DNA of 64,000 nt, taken from Microbacterium keratanolyticum. Lineage in GTDB: Bacteria > Actinomycetota > Actinomycetes > Actinomycetales > Microbacteriaceae. Where the stretch lies: NCBI RefSeq assembly GCF_016907255.1, contig NZ_JAFBBQ010000001.1, positions 2,356,001 to 2,420,000 on the forward strand, written 5' to 3'. The notes under the pieces were generated by a model. The model saw nothing but the letters and a program-made list of their open reading frames with translations. It did not search any database and was not told the DNA's origin. Below are positions 36,790 to 44,870 of the stretch, piece by piece. Position 1 is the stretch's first letter; the number at the start of each line of letters is the position of its first letter. Both the position numbers and the translations under genes were made by a program.

Positions 36790-37811
36790 AGCGCATCCGG
36801 ATCGACTCGACGCTCATCGTCCTGGGCATTCTCGTGCTGACCCTCATCGTGGGAGCAGTCCTCGTCGCGAGTGTCGGGCGCAACTTCTTCAGCGACGGCA
36901 ACATCCGCGACATCCTCACCGGGATGAGCGTGCTGGGCCTCGTCGCCATCGGTCAGACGTTCGTGATCCTCGGGGCGTCGCTGGATCTCTCGGTCACCTA
37001 CGTGATCAGCCTTGCGAGCCTGCTCGCCGCGACGATCATGAACGGGCAGGCAGCGAACATCCCGCTGGCTGTCGCGATCACGCTGCTCGTCTGCGCCGGC
37101 ATCGGCCTCGCCAACGGGCTCATCGTGACCGTCCTCAAGGTCAACGGCTTCATCACGACTCTCGGTGTCGGACTCATCCTGCAGGGCATCCTGAACACGA
37201 ACTTCCAGGGTTCGGCCGGAAGCATCCCGTGGGAGTTCCAGCTCATCGGCGCCACCGGCGTCGGGCCGATCCCGGTATCGACGATCATCATGCTCGCTCT
37301 CGCGGCGATCATGTGGTTCCTGCTCAACCGCACCCGCACCGGCGCGCACCTCTTCGCCGTCGGAGGGGACCCCGAGACGGCTCGCCTGTCCGGTGTGCGC
37401 ACCCGCCCGCCGCTGATCGCGGCACACGTGCTCAGCTCGCTGTTCGCCGGCCTCGCCGGGCTCCTGCTGGCCAGCCGCCTCGGTGTGGGGACACCGACGG
37501 TGGGGCAGCAGGGCGGCTACGACCTGCTCTCGATCGCTGCGGTCGTCCTCGGTGGCACGCTGCTGCTGGGTGGTCGTGGCTCGATCTGGGGCTCGATCGG
37601 GGGCGTCGCGATCCTTGCGGTCGTCGACAGCGTCATGAGCGTCATGCAGGTCAACCCCTTCCTCAAGGACGTCGTCCGCGGCGTCGTGATCGTCGCCGCG
37701 GTGGCCGTCTACAGCCGCCGGACCATCAGCCGCCGCAGGGCGCGCTTCGGAGCCGCCGTCCCGGCATCTGCGCCCGAAGCCAGCCCCGTCACCGCAGGAG
37801 CCCGCTCATGA
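36786..37811 (+). CDS. Sugar ABC transporter permease (first)
   Basis: The 341-residue protein belongs to the RbsC/BPD_transp_2 permease family with roughly eight to ten hydrophobic helices, the IGQTFVILGASLDLSV segment and the AVVLGGTLLLGGRGSIWGSIGG motif typical of RbsC-type subunits. It forms the membrane channel with the next gene's product, since RbsA-type ATPases can pair with one or two distinct permeases. ATG 36786 overlaps the ATPase stop. Confidence 0.93.
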   Translation: MKRIRIDSTLIVLGILVLTLIVGAVLVASVGRNFFSDGNIRDILTGMSVLGLVAIGQTFVILGASLDLSVTYVISLASLLAATIMNGQAANIPLAVAITLLVCAGIGLANGLIVTVLKVNGFITTLGVGLILQGILNTNFQGSAGSIPWEFQLIGATGVGPIPVSTIIMLALAAIMWFLLNRTRTGAHLFAVGGDPETARLSGVRTRPPLIAAHVLSSLFAGLAGLLLASRLGVGTPTVGQQGGYDLLSIAAVVLGGTLLLGGRGSIWGSIGGVAILAVVDSVMSVMQVNPFLKDVVRGVVIVAAVAVYSRRTISRRRARFGAAVPASAPEASPVTAGARS

Positions 37812-38905
37812 ACATCGTGCGCACACTCATCAGCCCCCGTGGCGCGGTCTTCCTCCTGCTTGCGGTGCTGCTCATCGCGGTCATGATCCTGAACCCGAAC
37901 TTCGCGGATGCGGGGCAGCTCATGCGCTTCATCCAGCGCGTCGCCCCGGTCGCGATCGTCGCGATCGGCCAGTTCTTCGTCATCGTGTCGGGGGAGTTCG
38001 ACCTCTCGCAGGGCTCACTCATCACGGCACAGGTGATCATCGCCGGCAACGTCGTGGGCCAAGACGATTCCCGCACAGTTCCCGTGCTCATCCTGATGAT
38101 CGTCTTCGGACTCGTGATCGGGCTCATCAACGGTCTGCTGGTGACGCTGCTCAAAGTGCCGTCGTTCATCGTCACCCTCGGCATGATGCTTGCCCTTCTG
38201 GGCGCCGTCATGTGGTGGACCGGGGGAGCGGCCACAGGCAACCCCGCCGACAGCTTCCGCGAGATCGGACGCGGCGGCATCCGCAACGTGCCGGTGCTGG
38301 AGTTCATCCCCTGGGCGGCGATCATTCTCGCCGTCTGGCTCACGCTGGCCATCTGGATCACCCGTCGCCCGCTCGGCAAACTGCTGATGGCCACCGGAGA
38401 CAACGCCCGCGCCGTCGACTTCGCCGGCGCGCGCCGGACGCGTGTGACGATCAGCGCGTTCATGATCTCCTCGGTCTCGGCCACGGTCTCCGCCGTGCTC
38501 CTCGTCGGCTACGCCGGCGTGCACCCCTCCGTGGGACGCGGATACGAGTTCGTCGCGATCACCGCCGTCGTCCTCGGTGGGGTCGTGCTCGGTGGCGGAC
38601 GCGGATGGGTCGTCGCAGCCGTCGCGGGAGCCTTCGCGCTGGAGGCGCTGTTCATGCTCCTCAACATCGCCGGCGTTCCGTCGACCCTCCGCCCCGCGGT
38701 CCAGGGCGCCATCATCATCGCGGCCGTCGCCTACTCGGCCGTCGCTCTGCGCAGCCGCCGCGGCCGCGCCCCCACTTCACCCGAACAGGGAACTGCTTCA
38801 CCCGACCAGGGGAAGGAGCCCGACGCGTCGCCCGACGCCATGGCTCGTACGTCTGCATCACCTGCCCTCGCCGCCGAGGGTTCCACAGAAACCAGAGGAG
38901 ACTAG
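37808..38905 (+). CDS. Sugar ABC transporter permease (second)
   Basis: The 365-residue RbsC-type permease shows IGQFFVIVSGEFDLSQGSLI near residue 50-75 and the TAVVLGGVVLGGGRGWVVAA motif. The final 40 residues are hydrophilic and contain two similar PEQG/PDQG repeats, unusual for this family, and look like a low-complexity tail. The start overlaps the first permease (ATGA). Two permease paralogs in one operon suggest a heterodimeric channel. Confidence 0.92.
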   Translation: MNIVRTLISPRGAVFLLLAVLLIAVMILNPNFADAGQLMRFIQRVAPVAIVAIGQFFVIVSGEFDLSQGSLITAQVIIAGNVVGQDDSRTVPVLILMIVFGLVIGLINGLLVTLLKVPSFIVTLGMMLALLGAVMWWTGGAATGNPADSFREIGRGGIRNVPVLEFIPWAAIILAVWLTLAIWITRRPLGKLLMATGDNARAVDFAGARRTRVTISAFMISSVSATVSAVLLVGYAGVHPSVGRGYEFVAITAVVLGGVVLGGGRGWVVAAVAGAFALEALFMLLNIAGVPSTLRPAVQGAIIIAAVAYSAVALRSRRGRAPTSPEQGTASPDQGKEPDASPDAMARTSASPALAAEGSTETRGD

Positions 38906-38907
38906 CA

Positions 38908-40116
38908 ATGCGACGATCAGTGAAGATCGCCACCGCCGGGGTGGCCCTCTTCGGCCTCATCGCGCTCGCCGGGTGCACGACCGACCCGAGTGTGGCGCCG
39001 CCCACGACCGAGGAGTCCGAGGCGCCGGCCGAAACGAGCGAATGGTTCGACCAGGCGCTCTTCGACAAGCAGTTCGCTGAACGGGACGTGACGCCGCAGG
39101 GTCCTGCCGACGAACCGTACCTGCAGCACATCAACGCCGAGATGGTCGACACGAGCGGCTTCGCGAGTGCCGGCGCCAAGAAGGCCTGCTTCGCGAACGC
39201 ATCGATCTCGAACCCGTGGCGCCAGACGGGCTGGATCACGATGAACCAGCAGCTGAAGGTGCTGCAGGAGGCCGGTGCGATCAGCGAGATGGAGACGCGC
39301 GACGCGCAGGACTCCGATGATACGCAGATCGCCGACATCGACTACTTCATCGCCGAGGGCAACTGCGACGTGTTCCTCATCTCGCCGAACTCCACGGCGG
39401 CGATGACGCCCGCTGTCGAGCGTGCCTGCGCCACCGGCAAGCCGGTCGTGGTCTTCGACCGCGGCGTGAACACGGACTGCCAGGTCACGTTCATCCACCC
39501 GATCGGCGGCTTCGCCTGGGGCATCGACACGGCCGAGTTCCTGATCGACAACCTGAAGGAAGGCGACAAGGTCGTGGCCCTGCGCATCCTTCCGGGCGTC
39601 GACGTTCTCGAGCACCGCTGGGCGGGCGCGAAGAAGCTGTTCGACGAGGCCGGCATCGAGGCCGTCGACTACTTCACGGGCGCTGACCCCGCAGAGATCA
39701 AGAGCATCATCAGCGATGAGCTCGCCAAGGGCGACGTCCAGGGCATCTGGATGGATGCCGGTGACGGTGCCGTCGCGGCGATCGAGGCGTTCGAGGACGC
39801 AGGCGCGGACTACCCGGTCATGACCGGTGAGGACGAGATGAGCTTCCTCCGCAAGTGGAAGGACACGGGACTCACGGGTCTTGCTCCGGTGTACTCCAAC
39901 TTCCAGTGGCGCACGCCGCTGCTGGCCGCACAGATGATCTTCGCGGGCCAGGAGGTTCCGAAGGAGTGGGTGCTGCCGCAGAAGCCGATCACGAAGGATG
40001 AGCTCGACGACTACCTCGCAGCGAACGAGGGCATGCCCGACGGTCACTACGCGAAGTTCGGCGGCGAGAACCTGCCGGGCTACCCGGAGGTCTGGCAGAA
40101 GCGTCAGATTCCGTAA
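38908..40116 (+). CDS. Lipoprotein sugar-binding protein of ABC transporter
   Basis: The 402-residue protein has a lipoprotein signal peptide (MRRSVKIATAGVALFGLIA) with lipobox LAGC, lipidated Cys23, then a Ser/Thr/Pro/Glu-rich linker and a periplasmic-binding-protein type 1 domain (FANASISNPW, FLISPNSTAAMTPAV, VFDRGV). It would capture the substrate outside the membrane. The ligand is not evident; related proteins serve ribose, xylose, inositol and others. ATG 38908 has an AGAGGAG site seven bases upstream. An inverted repeat follows the gene. Confidence 0.92.
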   Translation: MRRSVKIATAGVALFGLIALAGCTTDPSVAPPTTEESEAPAETSEWFDQALFDKQFAERDVTPQGPADEPYLQHINAEMVDTSGFASAGAKKACFANASISNPWRQTGWITMNQQLKVLQEAGAISEMETRDAQDSDDTQIADIDYFIAEGNCDVFLISPNSTAAMTPAVERACATGKPVVVFDRGVNTDCQVTFIHPIGGFAWGIDTAEFLIDNLKEGDKVVALRILPGVDVLEHRWAGAKKLFDEAGIEAVDYFTGADPAEIKSIISDELAKGDVQGIWMDAGDGAVAAIEAFEDAGADYPVMTGEDEMSFLRKWKDTGLTGLAPVYSNFQWRTPLLAAQMIFAGQEVPKEWVLPQKPITKDELDDYLAANEGMPDGHYAKFGGENLPGYPEVWQKRQIP

Positions 40117-40126
40117 ACCGACACTC

Positions 40127-40172
40127 GCTCTCACCCTCCCGTCCCGCGCCCGCGGGGTGGGAGGGTGAGAGC
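40127..40172 (+). terminator. 14-bp hairpin between binding-protein and epimerase genes
   Basis: GCTCTCACCCTCCC (40127-40140) pairs exactly with GGGAGGGTGAGAGC (40159-40172) around an 18-base GC-rich loop, without a T-run. Position after the binding-protein gene but before further co-directional genes suggests partial termination or mRNA stabilisation, a familiar device that raises binding-protein output. Confidence 0.6.
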
Positions 40173-40193
40173 ATCACGATGCAAGGGAGCAGG

Positions 40194-41066
40194 ATGCTGC
40201 GCACGATCGCCGTCAACACGTGGGTGTGGACTTCACCCCTGACCGATGAGACCCTCCCCGCTCTCGCTGTGATGGCACGGGATCTCGGCTACACCGCGCT
40301 CGAGCTGCCACTGGAGGGTGTGGGGGACTGGGATCCGTCCCGGGCCCGGCGCGTGCTCGATGACCTGGGAATGGGGGCCATCCTCGTCGGAGCGATGGGG
40401 CCGGGACGATCGCTTGTCTCGCAGGCGGGCGACGTCGCGGCCACCCAGGACTACCTGCGCACCTGTGTGGATGCCGCGGAAGTTCTGGGATCGAAGATCG
40501 TGGCGGGGCCGTTTTACTCCCCGACCGGGGTGACCTGGCGGATGGACGCCGCCACGCGAGCGGCCGTGATCGCCGAACTGCGCGAAAATCTGGCACCCGT
40601 GGCCTCGTACGCGCAGAGCGCTGGCGTCACGCTCGCCGTCGAACCGCTCAACCGCTATGAGACGAGCATCCTGAACACGGTCGAGCAGGCGGTCGAGGCA
40701 CTCGCGCCGCTGTTCGATGAGGGTGTGGGCCTCGCGCTGGACACGTATCACCTGAACATCGAGGAGAAGAGTCCGCCGGACGCGATCCGTCACGGCGGCT
40801 CGGCCGTCGCCCACGTGCAGGTGTGTGGCAGCGACCGCGGTGCCGTCGGCGACGACCACACCGACTGGCCTGCGATCATGCAGGCACTCGATGACATCGG
40901 CTACGACGGGATGCTCGGGTTGGAGAGCTTCACGGGGGAGAACGCGACGATCGCCGTCGCCGCGTCCGTCTGGAGGCCGCTCGCCCCGTCGCAGGATGAA
41001 CTGGCCGCACGAAGCATCCGCGCGCTGCGCGCACTCGGCACGGTCCGCGAAGGGAACCACCAATGA
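40194..41066 (+). CDS. TIM-barrel sugar epimerase, D-psicose/D-tagatose 3-epimerase-like
   Basis: The 290-residue protein has the AP-endonuclease-2/xylose-isomerase-like fold. Metal-site candidates in order are Glu in VEPLNRYE (about 148), Asp in ALDTYHLNIEEK (about 181), His in HVQVCGSDRG (about 209) and Glu in GLESF (about 244), the set seen in ketose 3-epimerases. ATG 40194 was chosen over ATG 40179 because AAGGGAG lies just before it. Coupled to the next isomerase gene by ATGA. It would epimerise or isomerise a product of the sugar locus. Confidence 0.85.
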   Translation: MLRTIAVNTWVWTSPLTDETLPALAVMARDLGYTALELPLEGVGDWDPSRARRVLDDLGMGAILVGAMGPGRSLVSQAGDVAATQDYLRTCVDAAEVLGSKIVAGPFYSPTGVTWRMDAATRAAVIAELRENLAPVASYAQSAGVTLAVEPLNRYETSILNTVEQAVEALAPLFDEGVGLALDTYHLNIEEKSPPDAIRHGGSAVAHVQVCGSDRGAVGDDHTDWPAIMQALDDIGYDGMLGLESFTGENATIAVAASVWRPLAPSQDELAARSIRALRALGTVREGNHQ

Positions 41067-42070
41067 GCACTCGCCCCGTCACCCTGTTCACCGGCCAGTG
41101 GGCCGATCTGCCCTTCGAGGAGGTGGCGCGGCTCGCCGCATCCTGGGGGTATGACGGTCTGGAGGTCGCCGCATCCGGGGATCACCTCGACCTGCGTCGC
41201 GCGGACGAGGACGACGCCTACCTCGCCTCCCGCAAGGAGATCCTCGACCGCCATGGCCTCAAGATCTTCGCGATCTCGAACCACCTCGCAGGGCAGGCGG
41301 TCTGCGATGCGCCGATCGACTTCCGCCATCAGGCGATCCTGCGCGACTACGTCTGGGGAGACGGAGACGCCGAGGGTGTGCGTCAGCGCGCTGCGGACGA
41401 CATGAAGCGCGCCGCCCGCGTGGCCCGGAAGCTCGACATCGACACGGTCGTGGGATTCACTGGGTCCTCCGTCTGGCCGTACGTCGCGATGTTCCCGCCC
41501 GTGCCGGCCGACGTCATCGAGGCGGGCTTCGATGACTTCGCCGCGCGGTGGAACCCGATCCTTGACGTCTTCGACGGGGAGGGCGTGCGCTTCGCGCATG
41601 AGGTGCACCCCGGCGAGATCGCCTACGACTACTGGACGAGCGTGCGCTCGCTCGAGGCGATCGATCACCGCAAGGCTTTCGGGTTCAACTGGGACCCGTC
41701 CCACATGATGTGGCAGAACATCGACCCGGTCGGATTCATCTGGGACTTCAAGGACCGGATCTACCACGTGGACTGCAAGGACACCCGGATGCGCCCGCAG
41801 AACGGCCGCGCGGGAGTTCTGGGCTCGCATCTGCCCTGGGGTGATCCGCGACGGGGCTGGGATTTCGTCTCGACAGGGCACGGCGACGTGCCCTGGGAGG
41901 ATTCCTTCCGGGCGCTGGAGGCCATCGGCTACTCCGGTCCGATCTCCATCGAGTGGGAGGACGCAGGGATGGATCGTCTGCACGGCGCCGCCCAGGCGGT
42001 GGAGTTCGTCCGCTCACTCCTGTGGCCTCTGCCCACCGCCTCCTTCGACGCGGCGTTCAGCAACCAGTAG
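41063..42070 (+). CDS. Sugar phosphate isomerase/epimerase-family TIM-barrel protein
   Basis: The 335-residue protein begins VTLFTGQWADLPFEEVARLAASWGYDGLEV and contains the family's NWDPSHMMWQNIDPVGFIWDF with DRIYHVDCKDT, then WEDAGM near the end. Relatives occur beside Gfo/Idh dehydrogenases; members of this broad family include 3-keto-glycoside-processing enzymes and isomerases. It is the last gene of the locus, overlapping the upstream epimerase gene. The reaction is unassigned. Confidence 0.82.
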   Translation: MSTRPVTLFTGQWADLPFEEVARLAASWGYDGLEVAASGDHLDLRRADEDDAYLASRKEILDRHGLKIFAISNHLAGQAVCDAPIDFRHQAILRDYVWGDGDAEGVRQRAADDMKRAARVARKLDIDTVVGFTGSSVWPYVAMFPPVPADVIEAGFDDFAARWNPILDVFDGEGVRFAHEVHPGEIAYDYWTSVRSLEAIDHRKAFGFNWDPSHMMWQNIDPVGFIWDFKDRIYHVDCKDTRMRPQNGRAGVLGSHLPWGDPRRGWDFVSTGHGDVPWEDSFRALEAIGYSGPISIEWEDAGMDRLHGAAQAVEFVRSLLWPLPTASFDAAFSNQ

Positions 42071-42082
42071 ACGGCAGGTGGC

Positions 42083-42991
42083 TCAGACCTCGCGCAGCCT
42101 CACCAGGCGCTCGTGCCCGGTCTCTTCGAGCTCGGCGATGTCGTCACGCGACTTCAGGAAGTCGGAGAAGGAGCGGTAGCCGAGTGCCTTCTCGCTGAAT
42201 GACGGGTCCATGCGGCGGATCTGCGTCTTCACTGCGGAGCTGTGCAACCATTCGTCGGCGTCGCTCTTGTCGTGGCCGAGGCGCAGAGCGCGCTCCAGCG
42301 TCTTCGTCGCCTGCTCCTGGTCTGTCAGCGCCGGCGCATCCGACGCCGCAGCCTTCTCAGCCCTGGTCTTGGCACGTAACTGCGGCTTGGCCTTGGCTGC
42401 TTTCTCGGCCTTCGTGGGTTCCGGGCGCTCGACGCCCGGGAGTGAGTCGTAGGCTTCGAACTCGTCGCATGCGGCTGCCAGAGACTTCGCCGTGGAACCG
42501 GCCACCCCGACCCCGATGACGTAGCGGCCGAGGCGCTTGCAGCGCTGGGCGAGCGGCACGTAGTCGGAGTCGCCCGCGACGATCACGACATGCGTCAGAT
42601 CGGGAAGCCGGAACATGTCCTCGACCGCGTCGACGGCGAGGCGGATGTCGGCGCCGTTCTTCGCGTACGCGGCGGCCGGGAACAGCTGCACCAGATCGAC
42701 CGCACGGGCCACGAGCTGCGACCGGTAGACGGCGTTCACCGGTGAGGACCAGTCGGCGTAGGCGCGGGTCAGCACGAGCGTGCCGAACGACGAGGCGTAG
42801 TCGATGATCGCGCCCACGTCGATCGTGGCGCGGGACAGACGCTCGGCGACCTCCGCATCGTTCGGGTCGTCGGCGATCCGCTGACGGTCTTTGCCGTAGG
42901 CGTTGCGGCCGTGCACACGGTCGTACCAGGAGATGACGATGTTGTCGAAGTCCAGGTACACCGCGACGCGAGCAGACTGCGAATCGTTCAT
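42083..42991 (-). CDS. NYN-domain (PIN-like) nuclease with C-terminal LOTUS/OST-HTH domain
   Basis: The 302-residue protein has an NYN/LabA-type PIN-like domain: acidic residues in VAVYLDFDNI (Asp14, Asp16), Asp115 and Asp121, and VAGDSDYVPLAQR (Asp141, Asp143), which are likely Mg-binding residues for RNA cleavage. A lysine/alanine-rich linker (about 190-215) leads to an OST-HTH/LOTUS-like domain (about 228-300, ALRLGHDKSDADEWLHSS and FSDFL). This domain pairing is known for putative RNA-binding nucleases. It starts five bases after the stop of the Gfo/Idh gene and has AAGGAA eight bases upstream of ATG 42991. Confidence 0.85.
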   Translation of the reverse strand: MNDSQSARVAVYLDFDNIVISWYDRVHGRNAYGKDRQRIADDPNDAEVAERLSRATIDVGAIIDYASSFGTLVLTRAYADWSSPVNAVYRSQLVARAVDLVQLFPAAAYAKNGADIRLAVDAVEDMFRLPDLTHVVIVAGDSDYVPLAQRCKRLGRYVIGVGVAGSTAKSLAAACDEFEAYDSLPGVERPEPTKAEKAAKAKPQLRAKTRAEKAAASDAPALTDQEQATKTLERALRLGHDKSDADEWLHSSAVKTQIRRMDPSFSEKALGYRSFSDFLKSRDDIAELEETGHERLVRLREV

Positions 42992-42995
42992 ACTG

Positions 42996-43982
42996 CTATT
43001 CCTTCGGATAGGAGACGCCGATTTGTGTGCGGATCTCGTCGAGGCATCCCATGATGGCGACGCTTTCGGCGATCGGCAAGCGGTCGCTGTCGAGGGTACC
43101 GTCTGCGACGAAGCGCTCGGCGGCCGCCGCCTGCATCTGCATGCCGCGTCCGGCCGTTCCCGCGTCGTAGGTCTCGAGCACGGTTCCGTCGGTCGCGATG
43201 ACGGTGAAAGAGGTCGGGGCATACCAGACGCGATCGATCTCGATCCGCGCCTCGGTGCCGATGATCGTGGCGGTGTTGCGTCCCGCGGCGCGTGACGAGG
43301 ACAGCGTTGTGGAGACAGCGCCGCCCGCATGGGTCATGACGGTGGCGACCTCGGTGTCGGCGCCGGTTTCGCCGAGACGGCCCACCGCACGGATGGAGGT
43401 CGGAGCGCCCAGGATGTCCCACACGAAGGAGACGGGGTAGATGCCGAGATCGAGGAGTGCTCCGCCGCCCAGCTCGAGTGCATTGAGGCGGTGCGACGGG
43501 TCGGTGGGCAGGGACTGCGTGTGATCGGCGGTCACGGCGCGGATCTCGCCCAGGGTGCCTGCGGCGATGATCTCATGCACGCGGGCGATGTGCGGCAGGT
43601 AGCGCGTCCACATCGCCTCCATCACGAGCAGCCCGCGCTCCCGACCCAGATCCTGGAGCTCCTTCGCCTCTGCCTGATTGAGCGTGAACGCCTTCTCGAC
43701 CAGCACGTGCTTTCCTGCGGTGAGCGCAAGGCGTGCGCCGTCGACGTGCATCGGATGCGGCGTCGAGATGTAGATGATGTCGACATCGCTGTCGGCGACG
43801 AGATCTTCGTAGCTGCCGTGCGCGTGCGCCGGATCGATGCCGAAGCGCGCAGCGAAGGCATCCGCAGACTCCTGCGTCCGGGAGCCGACCGCCACGAGGT
43901 CGTGGCCGGCGGTGCGCAGATCAGTGGCGAAGGCGGTGGCGATGCCACCGGTGGCGAGGATGCCCCAGCGAAGTCCAGTCAT
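42996..43982 (-). CDS. Gfo/Idh/MocA-family oxidoreductase (second)
   Basis: The 328-residue protein starts GLRWGILATGGIATAFATDL (Rossmann loop), contains STPHPMHVDGARLALTAGKH and VEKAFT (the catalytic EK motif), and a C-terminal domain with LLDLGIYPV. It is of the dimeric dihydrodiol dehydrogenase-like branch of the family. It would oxidise an unknown polyol, sugar or diol. ATG 43982 follows TACGCT by six bases. It precedes the NYN gene by four bases in the same operon and is divergent from the rhodanese gene. Confidence 0.88.
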   Translation of the reverse strand: MTGLRWGILATGGIATAFATDLRTAGHDLVAVGSRTQESADAFAARFGIDPAHAHGSYEDLVADSDVDIIYISTPHPMHVDGARLALTAGKHVLVEKAFTLNQAEAKELQDLGRERGLLVMEAMWTRYLPHIARVHEIIAAGTLGEIRAVTADHTQSLPTDPSHRLNALELGGGALLDLGIYPVSFVWDILGAPTSIRAVGRLGETGADTEVATVMTHAGGAVSTTLSSSRAAGRNTATIIGTEARIEIDRVWYAPTSFTVIATDGTVLETYDAGTAGRGMQMQAAAAERFVADGTLDSDRLPIAESVAIMGCLDEIRTQIGVSYPKE

Positions 43983-43988
43983 GACTCC

Positions 43989-44008
43989 AGCGTAGGGGTT
44001 GAGACAAT
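43989..44008. promoter_or_regulatory. Divergent promoter pair for Gfo/Idh and sulfurtransferase genes
   Basis: Minus-strand TACGCT (43994-43989) is six bases from ATG 43982. Plus-strand GACAAT (44003-44008) is seven bases from ATG 44016 and overlaps an upstream ATG at 44007, which favours 44016 as the start. Confidence 0.4.
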
Positions 44009-44015
44009 GGTGCTC

Positions 44016-44870
44016 ATGAGCTTCATGCCGCTGACGACGCCCCTCATCTCCGTCGACCACCTGCGCACCATGATCGACGCGAACGTTCCCCTGCATCTGT
44101 TGGACGTGCGCTATCGTCTGGGGCACACGGATGGGCACGATCTCTACCGTGCCGGGCACATTCCGGGGGCCGTCTACGTCGACCTCGACACCGAGCTCGC
44201 CGGACACGGTGAGCCGCAGGAGGGGCGACACCCGCTGCCGGCGCACGACGAGCTGCAGGCCGCAGCGCGCCGGTGGGGAATCTCAGCGGGCGACACGGTC
44301 ATCGTCTACGACGATGCGCGGATGCTCCCCGCGAGCCGTGCCTGGTGGGCGCTGCACCGCACCGGGGTCGATGTGCGCGTGCTCGACGGCGGTCTCGCCG
44401 CCTGGCGCGACGCCGGCGGTGAGATCGAGACCGGCGAGGTGCTGCCTGAGCCGGGTGACGTCACCCTGAGCGAGCCCTCCGGTGACGATGTGATCAGCAC
44501 CGCCGAGGCCGCGCAGTGGCCGGCCCACGGGGTGCTCCTGGATGCGCGCGCGAGCGAGCGCTATCGCGGCGAGACCGAGCCGATCGACCCGATCGCCGGT
44601 CACATCCCCGGGGCCCGCAACCTGCCCATCGCGGACCTTCTGACATCCGATGGCCACTTCCGCGACGCGGACGAGATCACCGAGGCGTTCGAGGAGCGCG
44701 GTGTCGCCGAGCGGACACGGGTGGCGGCCTACTGCGGCTCAGGGGTCACCGCTGCCCAGCTGGCACTCGCCGGAGCGATCATCGGACGCGACGTGAGTGT
44801 GTACGTCGGATCGTGGAGTGCCTGGTCGAACACGCCGGACGCGAAGATCGCGACGGGTGAGGACTCTTAG
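44016..44870 (+). CDS. Thiosulfate/3-mercaptopyruvate sulfurtransferase (double rhodanese)
   Basis: The 284-residue protein has two rhodanese domains: an inactive N-terminal one (about 10-130, HLLDVRYRLG and AGHIPGAVYVDLDTE) and an active C-terminal one with GHIPGARNLPIADLL and the active-site Cys240 in CGSGVTA, the loop characteristic of mercaptopyruvate/thiosulfate sulfurtransferases. It transfers a sulfane sulfur to acceptors such as cyanide or thiols in the cytoplasm. I prefer ATG 44016; ATG 44007 would need an alternative ribosome site (AGGGG at 43994). It is convergent with murE by four overlapping bases. Confidence 0.9.
   Translation: MSFMPLTTPLISVDHLRTMIDANVPLHLLDVRYRLGHTDGHDLYRAGHIPGAVYVDLDTELAGHGEPQEGRHPLPAHDELQAAARRWGISAGDTVIVYDDARMLPASRAWWALHRTGVDVRVLDGGLAAWRDAGGEIETGEVLPEPGDVTLSEPSGDDVISTAEAAQWPAHGVLLDARASERYRGETEPIDPIAGHIPGARNLPIADLLTSDGHFRDADEITEAFEERGVAERTRVAAYCGSGVTAAQLALAGAIIGRDVSVYVGSWSAWSNTPDAKIATGEDS

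Noticed and set aside
44007..44015. ATG 44007 as start of the sulfurtransferase gene
   Set aside because: It forms part of a GACAAT -10-like hexamer, while ATG 44016 has leaderless spacing; kept as a possible alternative only.
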